From contig OX579633.1 in assembly GCA_951230915.1 (NCBI GenBank), forward strand, positions 19,440,574 through 19,504,573: 64,000 nt of DNA, given 5' to 3'. The notes beneath the pieces are model-generated. The model was given only the letters and a program-made list of their open reading frames with translations, was not told the DNA's origin and made no database searches. A program made the position numbers and the translations under genes. The stretch is from Antitrichia curtipendula (lineage: Eukaryota > Streptophyta > Bryopsida > Hypnales > Leucodontaceae). Positions 12,526-23,766 of the stretch are shown piece after piece; within the stretch, counting starts at the first letter, position 1; the number at the start of each line of letters is the position of its first letter.

Positions 12526-14358
12526 GTTTAGTACTTCTATTGATCTAAGTATTATGTTCAAAGATCTAAAATTGTTTCTAGATTAATCAGTAAATTCTTT
12601 ATCCATCCATTGGATGTCAAATCACTTAGGGACTAATAATTTGTATGAAAAGGGAAACAAAACATTCTATTAAATATTCTTTTTTTATTATCATAGAGCA
12701 ACATGCTTTTGAAATCCATTGTATAATCATGTTCCTCAAGATTTTGTTGTCCTTAGTTTCCATAATTGTAGTGATTTTGGTTTACTCAAGATATTGTTTT
12801 GGATTGTTGGCAAAATTCTTGTACATAATTTGCATCAAGACTTTCAACTTTCCAACCATATGGGAGCCAAATAAGGTTTGGATGGTCAAGTTGGTTCAAT
12901 GGCTACAACAATACATCCTAAGGCCGAAAAGAGCCCATGATTGTTGTAGTGTTGTTGGAACTCTGGTTTTAGTGCCTTAAAGCTCCATCGAAGCCACGAC
13001 TCACCAACCACTTCCTCCTTAGACATCCCCACCACCATCCATCAAGACAAAAGTAATCAAATGAAGCATATTAGTAGATTTACAATTGTTCGTAACATGC
13101 GACATGAGCAATAACAAAGGCACTTTAACAAAATCTTGAACTACATAGACATGTACAAGAAGCCACTACGTATCGTCAATACTAATCTTCTCATTTGCTG
13201 TCAAGGAAATGACTCTAGTAGATTGGACAACACAAGAACAAACAAGCACAAACAAACACGCATAGCGAATAATAACTTAGCTTGATATCTCACACCAATA
13301 TTTCCTAGAAAGATGTTCAATTTTCAAACACTCAAGCAAAAATCAAGAGGATATATATCACGCACCCGAGGAGGGCATCAGGTAGAAGTCTTTAAAAATC
13401 ATGAATAATGGATTAGTCAGAAAATTAAGTAGTAAGTTCCAAAATACCCCTTATACACCATACACTTGAATCTCATAAATACTAAATATTTTTTTTATTA
13501 TGTTATTAGTTTGCAAAGAATATTCGTCACACTGTGAAAAAGATGACATGAGCAATGGAATCCAATCCATGCCCACGTCTCAATATTTGGATTAGATTGG
13601 AATGGATTGTTGTTTGCATGCATGCATCTACAATAATGTTCCCAAATTCATTCATTATAAAGTAGACCAGCCTAATTCCATCCCCTACTTTTGGCTCCAA
13701 TTCCGTCTAGAAAAGCATGCAAATCCGTTCATTTCTTTGACAAAATCAATGAATTAATACTTACAAGGGATAGTGTGTCAATGCTTTATTGGTGAGTACT
13801 TAAGGCAGTTATAGGTTGTTTAAAGGACGTTTATAACTCCATTTTATGGGCGGTTGTGTAATTTTAGGGCAAACTACTTTAAAAGTTCACAAAAATTACA
13901 ATTTTAATCGAAAAATTATAATTTTACTTGGATTTGATTTATGAAACAAGCACACACCTCTAAAAAAATATTTGCCCTTCTTGAAGTTGGCTCCAAGATA
14001 TTTAGATTACAAATCAAGGTGATAATAGGCTTGACTACCTTAGTCTAGTAACTTGTAAGAAATTCAAGTGACTCATGGGCCATGTTTAGTTATGCATAGG
14101 TGCATAGTGATAAATATATTGTTTTCCCTCCATTTCACATATAAAAACAAAAGGAGTACACATGTCATTCTCCCATTGGTTGTTAAGCTTTTATGAAAAT
14201 TTTGAAAGGCATACACATATAATTTTTCTACTAGTTGTAAAATTTGAGTAGATAAATACTTGTGAAAGGAATTCAGAAATTGTACTTGTGAATCCCAATC
14301 CCAAACCCATTTTTTTTAATGAAATGCATTTGGATTGCAATTAATACGGGATATCAGT

Positions 14359-14362
<4 letters not shown>
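12526..14362. other. AT-rich intergenic, nothing recognised
   Basis: A 111-codon frame at 12645-12980 is hydrophobic and isoleucine-rich but matches no family, so it is not called. Nothing else was found. Confidence 0.4.

Positions 14363-14419
<57 letters not shown>
14363..14419. repeat. (AT)n microsatellite
   Basis: About 28 uninterrupted AT dinucleotides, followed by an imperfect A/T-rich tail. A simple sequence repeat, likely length-variable. Confidence 0.95.
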
Positions 14420-14420
<1 letters not shown>

Positions 14421-14426
<6 letters not shown>

Positions 14427-15209
14427 TTATATTTATATTTATGTATGAATTTGTGTGGAAATGTATGCATTCCATAGATTTCCTTATGTATTCTATATTT
14501 ATTTTGTATTTCATATGTATTCTGAATTCTACATTTGTATTTTGTATCTCAAAGCGCCAAACCCTAACTATTTGACAAACATGATTGTATGTTCGATGGC
14601 CAATCAATAGCTACCTTTTTCCATCTCATCATTTGATTGACAGTAGTGGAGGGAGGGCATTTTATTTAGTAGAAGATCTATAGCTATGGTTTTCTCAACG
14701 GGAAGAGGGATATTGTTGGAAGAGGAGGTGAATGCATCTTTTGAGTGCATAGTCTTCTTGTGAGTCTTTTCCCTAGTCTATGCATTTTTACTACTACTTT
14801 AGTCACCTTCATCCGAAGAATGACAAATCATATAATTATTTTCTTGCATTGTTTTTGGCGACCATCCACACTTTCTTCCAAATGTATTTGCATGTCACTC
14901 ACTGGTGCCCATTTCAAATAAGATTTTGGTGAAATTCACTCTATATCATATAGAAGCAATATTTGTAATATTTTTTGAATTATATCAACTATTTTTCTTC
15001 AATTTCCATATTGAGACGAAGGGGGGCTTTATTTTATTCTATGTAGAAATTATAAAGATTTTTTTAATTGTTTTTTTTCAATATTTTCAAATTTAAGGAA
15101 AAATTTCAAGCCTTGAAACAAAAATTAACAAAAGGTTCTCCAAGTTGTGAGTCACACACTATTGGCTAGATTATTTATTAGTTTAAAAAGAAAATAGAAA
15201 AAAAATGGG
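14421..15209. other. AT-rich intergenic, nothing recognised
   Basis: No supported gene or structured repeat. Confidence 0.4.
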
Positions 15210-15244
15210 AATATGATGTGGCACTAGTAGTGCCACATCATATT
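15210..15244. repeat. Perfect 35-bp palindrome
   Basis: Two 17-base arms with one base between them; the left arm reads AATATGATGTGGCACTA. The core ATGATGTGGCA/TGCCACATCAT is the same hairpin motif found in one arm of the family F elements near 19415-19440 and 20020-20055, suggesting a relict of that family. Confidence 0.8.
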
Positions 15245-15768
15245 GTTAGAATTTTATAATTTTGGATTTAATTTTAAAATTATATTTTTTAAATCATTTT
15301 AAATGATTTTTCAAATTCTTTATTAAACTATCCCATGCCATCCAGGCCCCGCCATTTGTTGATTTTGTTTTTTAATTAATTTAAAAAATAATAGTTTCAT
15401 TTTCATTTTTTTTCATTTTTTTGCCCAAAGTTCTCCATTATTGAGGAACTAGATAACATTCAGTAGCCTTTAGAGAGGCTACCTTTTCCTCTCTTAAGGC
15501 CTCATCCATGAAAAACATCTATATGGAATAATCAAAATAAGCTTTTGTATTGGATACCAAGATTGCGGCAGTACATCTATGGTGTGCTCTTTTTTCTTTG
15601 CGCAATTTTAGACCAAACTAACAGATCAACAAAGAAATATTAAGATGATTTGCCAAAAATCTTAAAGAATCGTTTGATAAAAAAAAATCCAATATTATTT
15701 AACCCTTTGCCATAAAAACAATTTGATGGCCCAATAAAGGATTTGCTTCAATGAAATTTTTACCAATG
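15245..15768. other. AT-rich intergenic, nothing recognised
   Basis: No supported gene. It may include more of a decayed family F element next to the palindrome at 15210-15244, but no matching end is clear. Confidence 0.3.
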
Positions 15769-16500
15769 GGGTGAATGCAAGAAAGACTGTCCACTTTGCG
15801 TAGCTTTTTCCATAGTTTCATGTTTTTTTTGGGAGTACTGTATAATTAGAAAAACAATTTTAAAAAAATCTGAAAAATATGTTCAATGTATAAACCTTTA
15901 AGAAGAAGTTACCCTAGGAAGGAAAAGCATAGAAAAACTCTCTAAGTAGGAGAAATGAAAAAGTGCAAAATCTCATGAAAATAGGTACTTTCACATTTTA
16001 ATTTGTAAAAAATAGGAAAAACAATTTTTAAGGAAACTTAAAATTGGCCATTTGGGTAGACTTTATAGGAAAGACATTTCACCAGAGAAATGATCTTGAA
16101 ACAATTTTGAATGTTCAGAACTACGCGCGCAAGGGAGCCCTGTTTGCACGTATGTGGAGGGCATAAAATAAAATATTTCTAAATTTCCTTTGATAGATAC
16201 ATGACTTCCTACTATGGGAATAGACCATAGAAATTTCAGATCTAGATCATTAAGTTTGGATTCTCCCCAGTACTAAAAACCCCTAAACTGCAAAGTGTGA
16301 CAAATTAGCTAAATTGAAATTTAAATATAAAATGATTTTAAAATATTTTTGAATAATAAAGGATCTAAACAAGATCAGGTTAGCCATCTCCAAAAAAAAT
16401 TTCAAGTTAATTGGATTCATTCTTCAAAAGTTATAGCCGATAACAAGTCCGACACGTAAAGTGTGACAAAAAATAGTACTAGTCTTTCTTGCATTCACCC
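15769..16500. mobile_element. TIR element family H, copy 1
   Basis: Begins GGGTGAATGCAAGAAAGACT and ends with the exact inverse AGTCTTTCTTGCATTCACCC, a 20-bp terminal inverted repeat. AATG on both sides may be the target duplication. It is 732 bp with no coding frame. The internal block around 16125-16330 recurs at 36465-36690. Confidence 0.75.
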
Positions 16501-16619
16501 AATGAAGGTTGAAGATGCCATTTTATATTGCAAGCAATTGTCTACCATGAATCTTCAAAGAATATGGGATAATTTAAAATGAGAGGTTGACCACTCATTG
16601 TCAAAATGTCAAAATCATA

Positions 16620-16711
16620 TTTGAAGTAGAATTTTAGACCTGATTTAGTCATAGTAGAATAACTTTTTTTTTAAACTTTGAACTAAAGAAAGTTTAAAAT
16701 TCTACTTCAAA
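16620..16711. repeat. Short hairpin, 20-bp arms
   Basis: The arm at 16620-16639 pairs with 16692-16711 at 19 of 20 positions around a loop of about 52 bases. It could be a small foldback remnant; no small-RNA function can be shown from sequence. Confidence 0.55.
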
Positions 16712-17117
16712 CACAATTCCTTCTTTTGATTTAACTATGAGCGGTTCAAGAGCTCTTGCTAATTCTAATTTACATATCCTACAAAGATTATTTCACCTCC
16801 TAACATCCCATATGTATATAAAGAGCTTGATTTCGCAATTCTAAACACAAATCATGAATGACTTATGAAGCAAAGTGAGGTAATTCCGATGTTGTATTTA
16901 TTTTTCTCTGGGATTGAATTCATTTTTTTTGATTTTATTAAAAAATTTAGAAACTTTCTTTGCTAATGACCGAGTCATGTGTGTTTGAAATCCAATGACT
17001 TTAAATAGTGCAATCATTGCAATTTTGACAATTTTTGACATGTGTTCTCTTAGCTACTGATGGATGTGAAATATTCCATATTATTTTGTCCAAGGAAAGG
17101 CAGTCCTTTCACTACTA

Positions 17118-17387
17118 AGGTAACTACACTAATGAGCAATTCAACATGGTTCCCATAATTATATTGGAATTTTTTTGTAGGGTTGTGTTGGTAGTAGAAA
17201 GGGGATTTTAGATTTTCTTAGAATGCATTTTTTGGACACTATATGAATAAACTATGAATTTTCAAAGTGATGAATATAGAAATTCCCAAAAGCAATTATA
17301 GACTCTCATGAATAGTGGAAGTACATTTTAGGCAATAATCTCTATAGTGCGATTTTAGGTAGCGTGCCATTTTAGGTGCAATTACCT
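17118..17387 (+). mobile_element. MITE family J, copy 2 (TA target, AGGTAACTACAC end)
   Basis: The left end is TA then AGGTAACTACAC and the right end GTGCAATTACCT then TA. About 270 bp and non-coding. The interior is shared with 5133-5715. The AGGTA...TACCT termini bounded by TA match families A and B. Confidence 0.6.
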
Positions 17388-17477
17388 TACTGAATGTTAT
17401 ATGACGACCTTCTTCTGAGGTCAAATTTCTTGTAATGTTGCAGCCGTTTTTTTCTCCAATTCCACCCGATAACAATA

Positions 17478-17873
17478 GAGGTAGTCACACCTTCTTCACC
17501 GAGTTGTTGGAGGATGAAAAATGACAAATTTGTGAGGATTTGGAGGAGCCAATGGAAAACCGCGGTGGGTGAAAAACGTGTGGCCCCCCCAAAAGTTGTT
17601 TGGAGAATGAGTGTGGAAAATCGGAGACCAACATTTGATGTGGAGCATAGGATGAATATGAAGGTGGTGTACAACACAAGATGGAGAGTATACTTAAATG
17701 AACAAGTCTTCACCACTCCCGTTATTCACTTCCAGAGGTGAAGATTACGAGTGCGGAAGATATAACTAGTTAAGAATATTCTATCGTGGAGGGCCAACAC
17801 GAAGCCAACCTTGAGCAACCACGTCTCCGTTCTCCATTCTCCAAGTGTGGAGTGAAGAAGGTGTGACTACCCC
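17478..17873. mobile_element. MITE family E, copy 1 (GRGGTAGTCAC ends)
   Basis: Terminal repeats GAGGTAGTCACACCTTCTTC and the inverse GAAGAAGGTGTGACTACCCC are flanked by TA on each side. About 396 bp. Short frames inside are not credible genes. A second copy is at 34946-35311. Confidence 0.7.
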
Positions 17874-17950
17874 TAATGAACTAACAAGCGGTTCTCCCTG
17901 AACATGGCATGGAAGGCAGCCTCGTGTCCAACCTGTTCAAGTTCCAAAGT

Positions 17951-18178
17951 TTAACCCTTAAACGACGGGCTCATAACCGTGGAAATCATATGTTTTGACA
18001 CCGTGTGAATTATTGGATTAAAACAATGCAAAAGCACTCATTGGAAGACAAACTACTATAGATGATCTTCCCTTTTCACACAAAACTGGGAAGATGAATA
18101 GTTGCACTTCTGTCCTACAGGGAGAGATTCTTTGTCATTCATCGGCCAAAAAACGTCCTTGGCGGCGTTTATGGGTTA
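17951..18178 (-). mobile_element. TTAA-flanked MITE family D, copy 1
   Basis: Left edge TTAACCCTTAAACGACGGGC, right edge GGCGTTTATGGGTTA, the last TTAA base being changed to G. About 228 bp. The interior is inverted relative to 28231-28463 and 55320-55544, sharing gagattctttgtcattcat and the cttcccttttcacacaaaa block. CCC...GGG termini next to TTAA suggest piggyBac-type mobilisation, as for family C. Confidence 0.65.
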
Positions 18179-18239
18179 GATTCTTTTTTCTCAGGCAGTG
18201 TGAATGGAGGCTGCAATAATTTCTGTCTGTAAAACAACA

Positions 18240-18893
18240 TTATTTGGCAGTGGTGGTGCAGGTGATTTGAAGAACATTATAAAGTACAGCATGGGCACCT
18301 GCAAGAATAATTTGGGGCAGATGGAGGTGCCCAGAAAAGAGAAAATCTGCAGCCCCCCTGGTTCGCCACATTCAATGCAGTAGTGGAGAGACAGATCACC
18401 ATGACCGCAAGTAAGAAGATGACCTTAATACCCTGTTATGCTAGAACCGACCATTACCAACCAGACATCAGTACCCAATATGTAGGGTGCAGATATTTTC
18501 AACCAAGGTTCAAAGAGGTTCCAACCAAAGTTTGGAATGTGATTTTTTCCTCCTTTGCAAGGTTGACACTATAATGTCATGACACATGTCTTGATATAGT
18601 TGAGCAAGAAAGTAGGAAGCAATGAGCGAGAAAGTGTAGTTATAGAATGGTTGGAATTGAAAGACTCTATATATTGGATATGGGTTGAGGCCAACTTTTG
18701 ACTTCCAAAATTCATGGTAATTTGAATTTGAAGAAAAAAAATCATGAAAAATTGGCAATGTCCTTCATTTCTATCTTTCTACAGGGCAGTAAATTTACGT
18801 TGCCTTCTAGTGCTCCAGAACATGTGCGGAATTGCTTAACTGAAGTGGTCGACTATGGGTGGTTCTACCATATTGATCGGCTTTTCAGCTAGC
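18240..18893 (+). other. Possible exon fragments of an unidentified gene
   Basis: Two stretches look more gene-like than their surroundings. At about 18240-18380 one frame contains a Gly/Ser-rich run then a basic segment. At 18783-18892 a CAG acceptor is followed by an open frame with GSKFTLPSSAPEHVRNCL and a Trp/Tyr/His-rich end before a stop. I do not recognise the protein. Upstream exons are not resolved; it may be a broken or captured gene piece. Confidence 0.25.
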
Positions 18894-19094
18894 CACTCAA
18901 GATGCAATCTTGACTGCTATTGAAGTTTTTTCATGATGAGTCCACAATCTTAGTACATACTGGATTTTTGGTTTTAGTTTTAGTTTAGGCTAGACAAATG
19001 GTCTTCCTCCAAACTCAGTTGATCTGCAACTTCCCTTGACCTCCATGTAAGTTACAGATGGAATTCATATTTGCAGTTGCTTGAACACTTACTA

Positions 19095-19677
19095 CACTAA
19101 AATTGGTAAATAGTGTTGGGTGATAATTAGTATTGTTCCCTGTTTTTTACCCTCAATACTATTTTCCAACTTATGTGTAAATAGTGTAAGGACACTTAAC
19201 TCCCGCCGTCAAGCTCTGGCCTCTCCTTGGGAAACTCTAACATTAGATGTTTTTTGGGGGGTCCGGAGGGTTGTTTTGGGCATGTTCCTAACGCTATTCC
19301 TTAAACAGTAAAAAGATGTCCGCTATCAAAAAAAATTAAAATTAAAGATATTAAAACGAAAAAACAAGATAAACAATTTTTATTTTTTTTGAAAAAAAAT
19401 ATTTTTTTTATATGACGTGGCAGTCCCTCTGCCACATCATGCAGCTGCTGCGGCGCAGTGTCAAACAGTTCCAGAGTCTAGAAACCTTGGGGAACTCGCA
19501 GCCCTCCATAGGGACTGAAAAACATGTAATGATTCCGCCTCTTGCCATCAAAATTTTTACTATAGAGCTAAAATAGTGTTAGAATGGATAAATAATGTTC
19601 TAACACTAACCTTGCAAATCACAATTAGTGTTATTGTTGACAATTAGTGTAGCCAACACTATTTAACAATTTTAGTG
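19095..19677. mobile_element. TIR element family G (CACTAAAATTG ends)
   Basis: The left end CACTAAAATTGGTAAATAGT faces a near-perfect inverse at 19646-19677 (arms about 27 bp). CTA before and TAG after extend the symmetry, so the target may be TA or a 3-bp site. The CACTA start recalls En/Spm-type elements, but a TA-flanked mariner-type MITE is as likely. It is about 583 bp and hosts a nested family F copy at 19241-19531. Confidence 0.6.
19241..19531 (-). mobile_element. TIR element family F, copy 1, nested in family G
   Basis: Ends CATTAGATGTTTTTTGGGGG and the inverse of CATTACATGTTTTTCAGTCC. One arm contains atgacgtggcagnccctctgccacatcat, itself a hairpin. The same two arms occur at 38912-39180, 39595-39887 and, far apart, at 19945 and 21733. 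About 291 bp and non-coding. Confidence 0.6.
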
Positions 19678-19944
19678 TAGTGGAAACATGGTCTTGCTCC
19701 AAAACTCTGCCCCACTCTAACTGCCAAACTTTGGGACATGCGGTGGGTTAGGCTCATTTCCTTTTTATTGCATGTTATAAGGGATGGTTGTTGTTTTTTC
19801 AAAATAAAAAACTAAACTAAACTTAGGCAATGTGGACGATAAAATGTTGTTTGTTTAGATCACAAGAAGACTAATAACCGGTCTACTTTAGTCACGCGGG
19901 TCTCCTAGTAGATTATATCCCAAGTCTATGTAGACCTTAATTTC

Positions 19945-21733
19945 TATTACATGTTTTTTAGCCCCTGTGGAGGGCTGTGAGTTCCCAGACTTTGGAACTG
20001 CCTCGAACTGCACCGCAACAGCTGCATGATGTGGCAGAGGGGCTGCCACGTCATATATAATAATTTTTTTTCAAAAAAAATTTAGTATTTTTTTTCATTT
20101 TTTTTTCATCTTAAGATTTTTTCTTTTTTTCTTTTTTCTTTTTTCTAGATTTACACTTCAAGCTTTCTCTTAGAAAGATATCCTTGATTTATTGTCTAAC
20201 ATATCGACATTTATGCTTGATATTTGTCGGAACATTTTTTACATGTAAATATGACTGTATATATGGATTGATGATATTTGATGCCTTGATATATATTTAT
20301 TCTTTAAAATAATTTTTTTAATTTCAAGGCTATTCTTGTTCATACTGGCATGTTGATAGTCAAAATGGACAAAATGGGGTAATATTATTCGCACATAATG
20401 GTACTTACATCTCAACTTAGTTATAAAGATTAAATTACCTCCCATGGTAGACTTAATCAATCCGCCGTTAAAGACAGTTAATTTTATTGACTGTTAGACA
20501 CACCCTGGCAAATCTGGTTAAAATTCCATTGGGATATTTATTTTGCCTCCATTGATGTGACAACTAATGTTATTTACTCATAGCATATTTGTACACGCAT
20601 CTTTGGTTGAGTCTTATATCCACATGAGTTGGTGACTGTAATACCTTTAATGGTTGGGTTTAAGCCTAATTAACCTTGTTGACATAATTTAATTACCACA
20701 TGTGGGCATATGCTGATTTTAATATGGTACCGTTGTTACTACATGAGTCATGAGCTGGTTGGTAAGATTTGGGATCCTTTCTCGCTTGATGGCAATTATT
20801 GACTGGAAGTTTGCTCCCTGCCTCAATTACCATATCACTAGGTTTGAGATTTCTGTCTGCAGTCTCACTCAATTTCGGTTGACTACCTCTGGATGCTGCC
20901 TTACTCAGTCAAATCAACCCAAACAAGTGTATTCCTTGGCACAGAACAGGAGTTTTGCAGCAAGGATGGCATCATCGCAATCTACTCCTAACAGTCAGGT
21001 TTCGTGTCTTATAAATTGTTGATACAATGCATGGACTTTTGTTGGTTTGGTTTGTTCTTTTCTAAGGTGTTTTGTGTGAAAACAATGACAAGTGACACAA
21101 GGCTGTAAACACCTTGCATGCACACTGTAACTGACTAATTGTTTGTTGTGGTGTATGGGTGCAGGTGAGGCCTTTGTCCTCATAAAACGTCTTAGATACT
21201 TGTGAACCGGATTTTATTCCTACATTGCTACTTGTCCATATTAAAAAAAATGTTTGTATAGGGAGATGGATAATTTATTGGATAAATTATCTTATGGCCT
21301 GCTTATAATTTGATTGCTTATATTATCTTGCAAAACATGTACTAGTAGGCTACATTCAGATTACATGTGAATATATTGTTTTCTACATGGAGCAAATAAA
21401 TACTATCTTATGGTATTTTACATGTTAGAAAGTTATTATAAGTTATTTTTATATAGAATGCTATCTATATAAAGATTTACATAGTTGCCTTAGTTTTATA
21501 TACCAAGGTTTATTATTGGAATTTAGAGTATGAAGTACTAATGTCCAAAGGAAAAAAATTTAGTTTGAGAAATAAGCTTGTTGTTGCATTGACAGAAATA
21601 GATGAGGGCTCTTGATAAAAGAGGTGTCCCAAAAAATGATTTTTTTGATAGCGGCCGTTCTTTTACTGCTGGGGGAATAGCGTTGGGAACAGGCCCGAAA
21701 TGGCCCTCTGGGCCCCCCAAAAAACATCTAATG
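19945..21733. mobile_element. Long family F element candidate (1.8 kb)
   Basis: The left arm (tattacatgttttttagccc, then the gatgtggcagaggggctgcc hairpin) and the right arm (aatagcgttgggaacaggcc to catctaatg) are the two halves that lie only about 0.27 kb apart in the short family F copies. Here 1.6 kb of other sequence separates them, including an exon-like stretch near 20930-21000. Either this is a longer ancestor or capture form, or two half-copies lie side by side; no target duplication decides it. Confidence 0.45.
20930..20999 (+). other. Exon-like fragment, unidentified
   Basis: A plus-strand frame runs to a CAG|GTTTCG donor-like site and includes MASSQSTPNSQ. It lies inside the long family F candidate, so it may be a captured gene piece. 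No homology is recognised. Confidence 0.2.
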
Positions 21734-21823
21734 ATTAGTGAAGATTTAAAGCACTCAATTCACAACACCACATTTCAAGCAAGTGAATTGCAAATGAGTT
21801 GTTGAATGTAACATATGTATGCA

Positions 21824-22763
21824 CAGTGGGGTACCAATCAAAATGTCGTTTTCGAGTTCGCAGTGAGAAAAATTTCAGTACTGCCAACTTTGAAAGCCTC
21901 TTGAGAGCTCAAAAATTGGTATTTTACCACAAAATATTTACCGCAGAATTATCTTTAAGTTAATTATATGTATGACAAATTTAAAGGCCAAAAGATTCAC
22001 CGAAAAAAAATTATTCAAAATCTACCAACATTGGTAGCTGTGGAAATTTTTTCACTGCTGCCAACTTTGACAGCCTCCCAAAGATTAAATTATTTTTTTT
22101 TGCCATGAAATTCTTGGAAAAAAAAACTCTTTATGTTAATAGCATATGATAAAAATTTGAAGGCCAAAAGATTAATACAAAAAAAGATATTAGCAATCTA
22201 CCAACATGTGTCGTTTTGAGAAACAATTGTGAAAACCGTTTCACTACTTCAACTTTGACACCCTCCCAAGGGCTGAAAAATTGCTTATTTACTATGAAAT
22301 TTTTTCCACAAAGTGATTTCCATGTTAATAACATTTGTGACAAGTTTCAAAGCCAAAAAGGTTATACAAAAAAAAATATTCAAAATCTACCAACATGTGT
22401 AGCTGTGAAAAATCATTTCACTACTTCCAACTTTGACACCCTCCTAAGGGCTGCAATTTTACTTATTTACCATGAATTTTTTTGCACAAGATCCCTTCTA
22501 TGCTAATAACATGTGTGCCAAATTTTAAGGTCAAAAGATTTACACAAAAAAAAATCCACAATCTACCAACATGTGTAGTTGTGGGAAACAATGGGGGAAA
22601 CCATTCCATGGCTACCAACTTTGACACCCTTCCAACGGTTGAGAAATTGTCTATTTACCATGAAATTTTTGGCACAACATTCTCTTTATGTTAACAACAT
22701 TCATGCCAAATTTTAAGGTCAAAAAATTTATACAAAAAAAAATCTCTACAATCTATTAACATG
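21824..22763. repeat. Left terminal inverted repeat made of five ~180-bp units
   Basis: The phrase ctaccaaca(t)gtgtag recurs at 22022, 22198, 22387, 22563 and (ctattaac) 22753, spaced 176, 189, 176 and 190 bp. Each unit also carries ccaactttgacaccctcc, a taccatgaaattttt block and an aaggccaaaagattnatacaaaaaaa block. The first unit starts near 21842. Reading frames within the arm are by-products of this repeat. Confidence 0.85.
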
Positions 22764-23766
22764 TATGTCCTCCATTTTCCTCAATAACTGCTTGTAACCT
22801 AGAGGGCATAGAATGACATAGTTGAAGGAGCTTTGTACCATTGATTAACCTCCACTCTCTTTTAATAACTACCTTTAAGTCATCTAAATTTTTTGGACAT
22901 ATTGGGCCATGTTGCACAGCATCTTTCAAAATCTTCCAAAGGTTCTCAATTGGATTAAGATCAGGAGAATTTGCAAGGCAATCGAGCTTCTCCAAAAGGT
23001 ATGTTTGTCTCCATTTTTGAACACATAGTTTGCTATGATGGACAAGTGCGCCATTTTCCATGAGCAATCCCTGTGGCACTCTACTCATAAAATGAAGCAA
23101 CTCGCCATTGTAGACCACTTCAACAAAATCCTTAGCAGAACGTCTATCTTTGGGCATAAAAACAAATTGTGACTTTTTCCCTCCAGCAAATGCACCCTAA
23201 ATCATCAAAGAAGTTCTCCCACTCTTAAAAGTTGGAACTATACAACTTGATGAATAGCGCTCATATGCATTTCTCCAAACATGAACTTGTCTAGAATTTT
23301 TTCCAACTTCAAAGGTAGACTCATTTGTCCAAACAACTCTCTTCCATTCTTTTACACTCCACCCACAATACTTTTGAGCAAATGCCAATCGTTGAGACAT
23401 GCGACGAGATGTCAAGAAAGGGTTTTTAACTGCAATTCGACTGAAAATGTCATTCTCATGTAAGGCCCTTCAAATAGTCGATCTAGACACTTGAGTAGAA
23501 CATATATTAGTGATCTTAGAGAGTGTCGAGCAATGATGAGTTTTTGAGACACATATAATAGTACAAACATCTCTATCACTAAGCTTTTTAGCATGACTTC
23601 CACCACAAGGTTTGCACTTATAGGTTCCATCTTCTCGAAATTTCTTCACTACCCTCTGAACTGTTCTAACATGGACTCCAATAATAGTTGCAATGTCAAC
23701 TCCTGTCTTCCCTGCCTCACTCAAACCTACTATGTGAACACGAGTTTCATCTGAAATAGCCATCAC
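22756..23766 (-). pseudogene. Tc1-like transposase, two nonsense codons and both catalytic Asp lost
   Basis: A single frame of 336 sense positions, the usual Tc1 transposase length, starts at ATG 23766 and stops at 22756. Residues 1-60 form a helix-turn-helix (GVDIATIIGVHVRTVQRVVKKF), followed by a GRPR-like KPCGG and KLSDRD segment. The catalytic domain has WTNESTFEVG where the first Asp should be, LLMENGALVHHSK where the second should be, and the intact third motif NSPDLNPIENLW. About 35 residues separate the second and third positions, as in DD34-35E families. In-frame stops are TGA at 23467-23469, probably from CGA, and TAG at 23197-23199, probably from TGG of a WGAF motif. The protein cannot be made full length or be active; mobilisation would have needed another copy. 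Confidence 0.9.

Noticed and set aside
12645..12980. 111-codon hydrophobic frame
   Set aside because: Composition is what AT-rich DNA gives (Ile, Phe, Leu). No signal, motif or homologous copy supports a gene.
22216..22506. 96-codon frame repeated identically in the opposite arm (24755-25045)
   Set aside because: It lies in the transposon inverted repeat and follows its tandem unit. Identity between arms explains the repeated frame.
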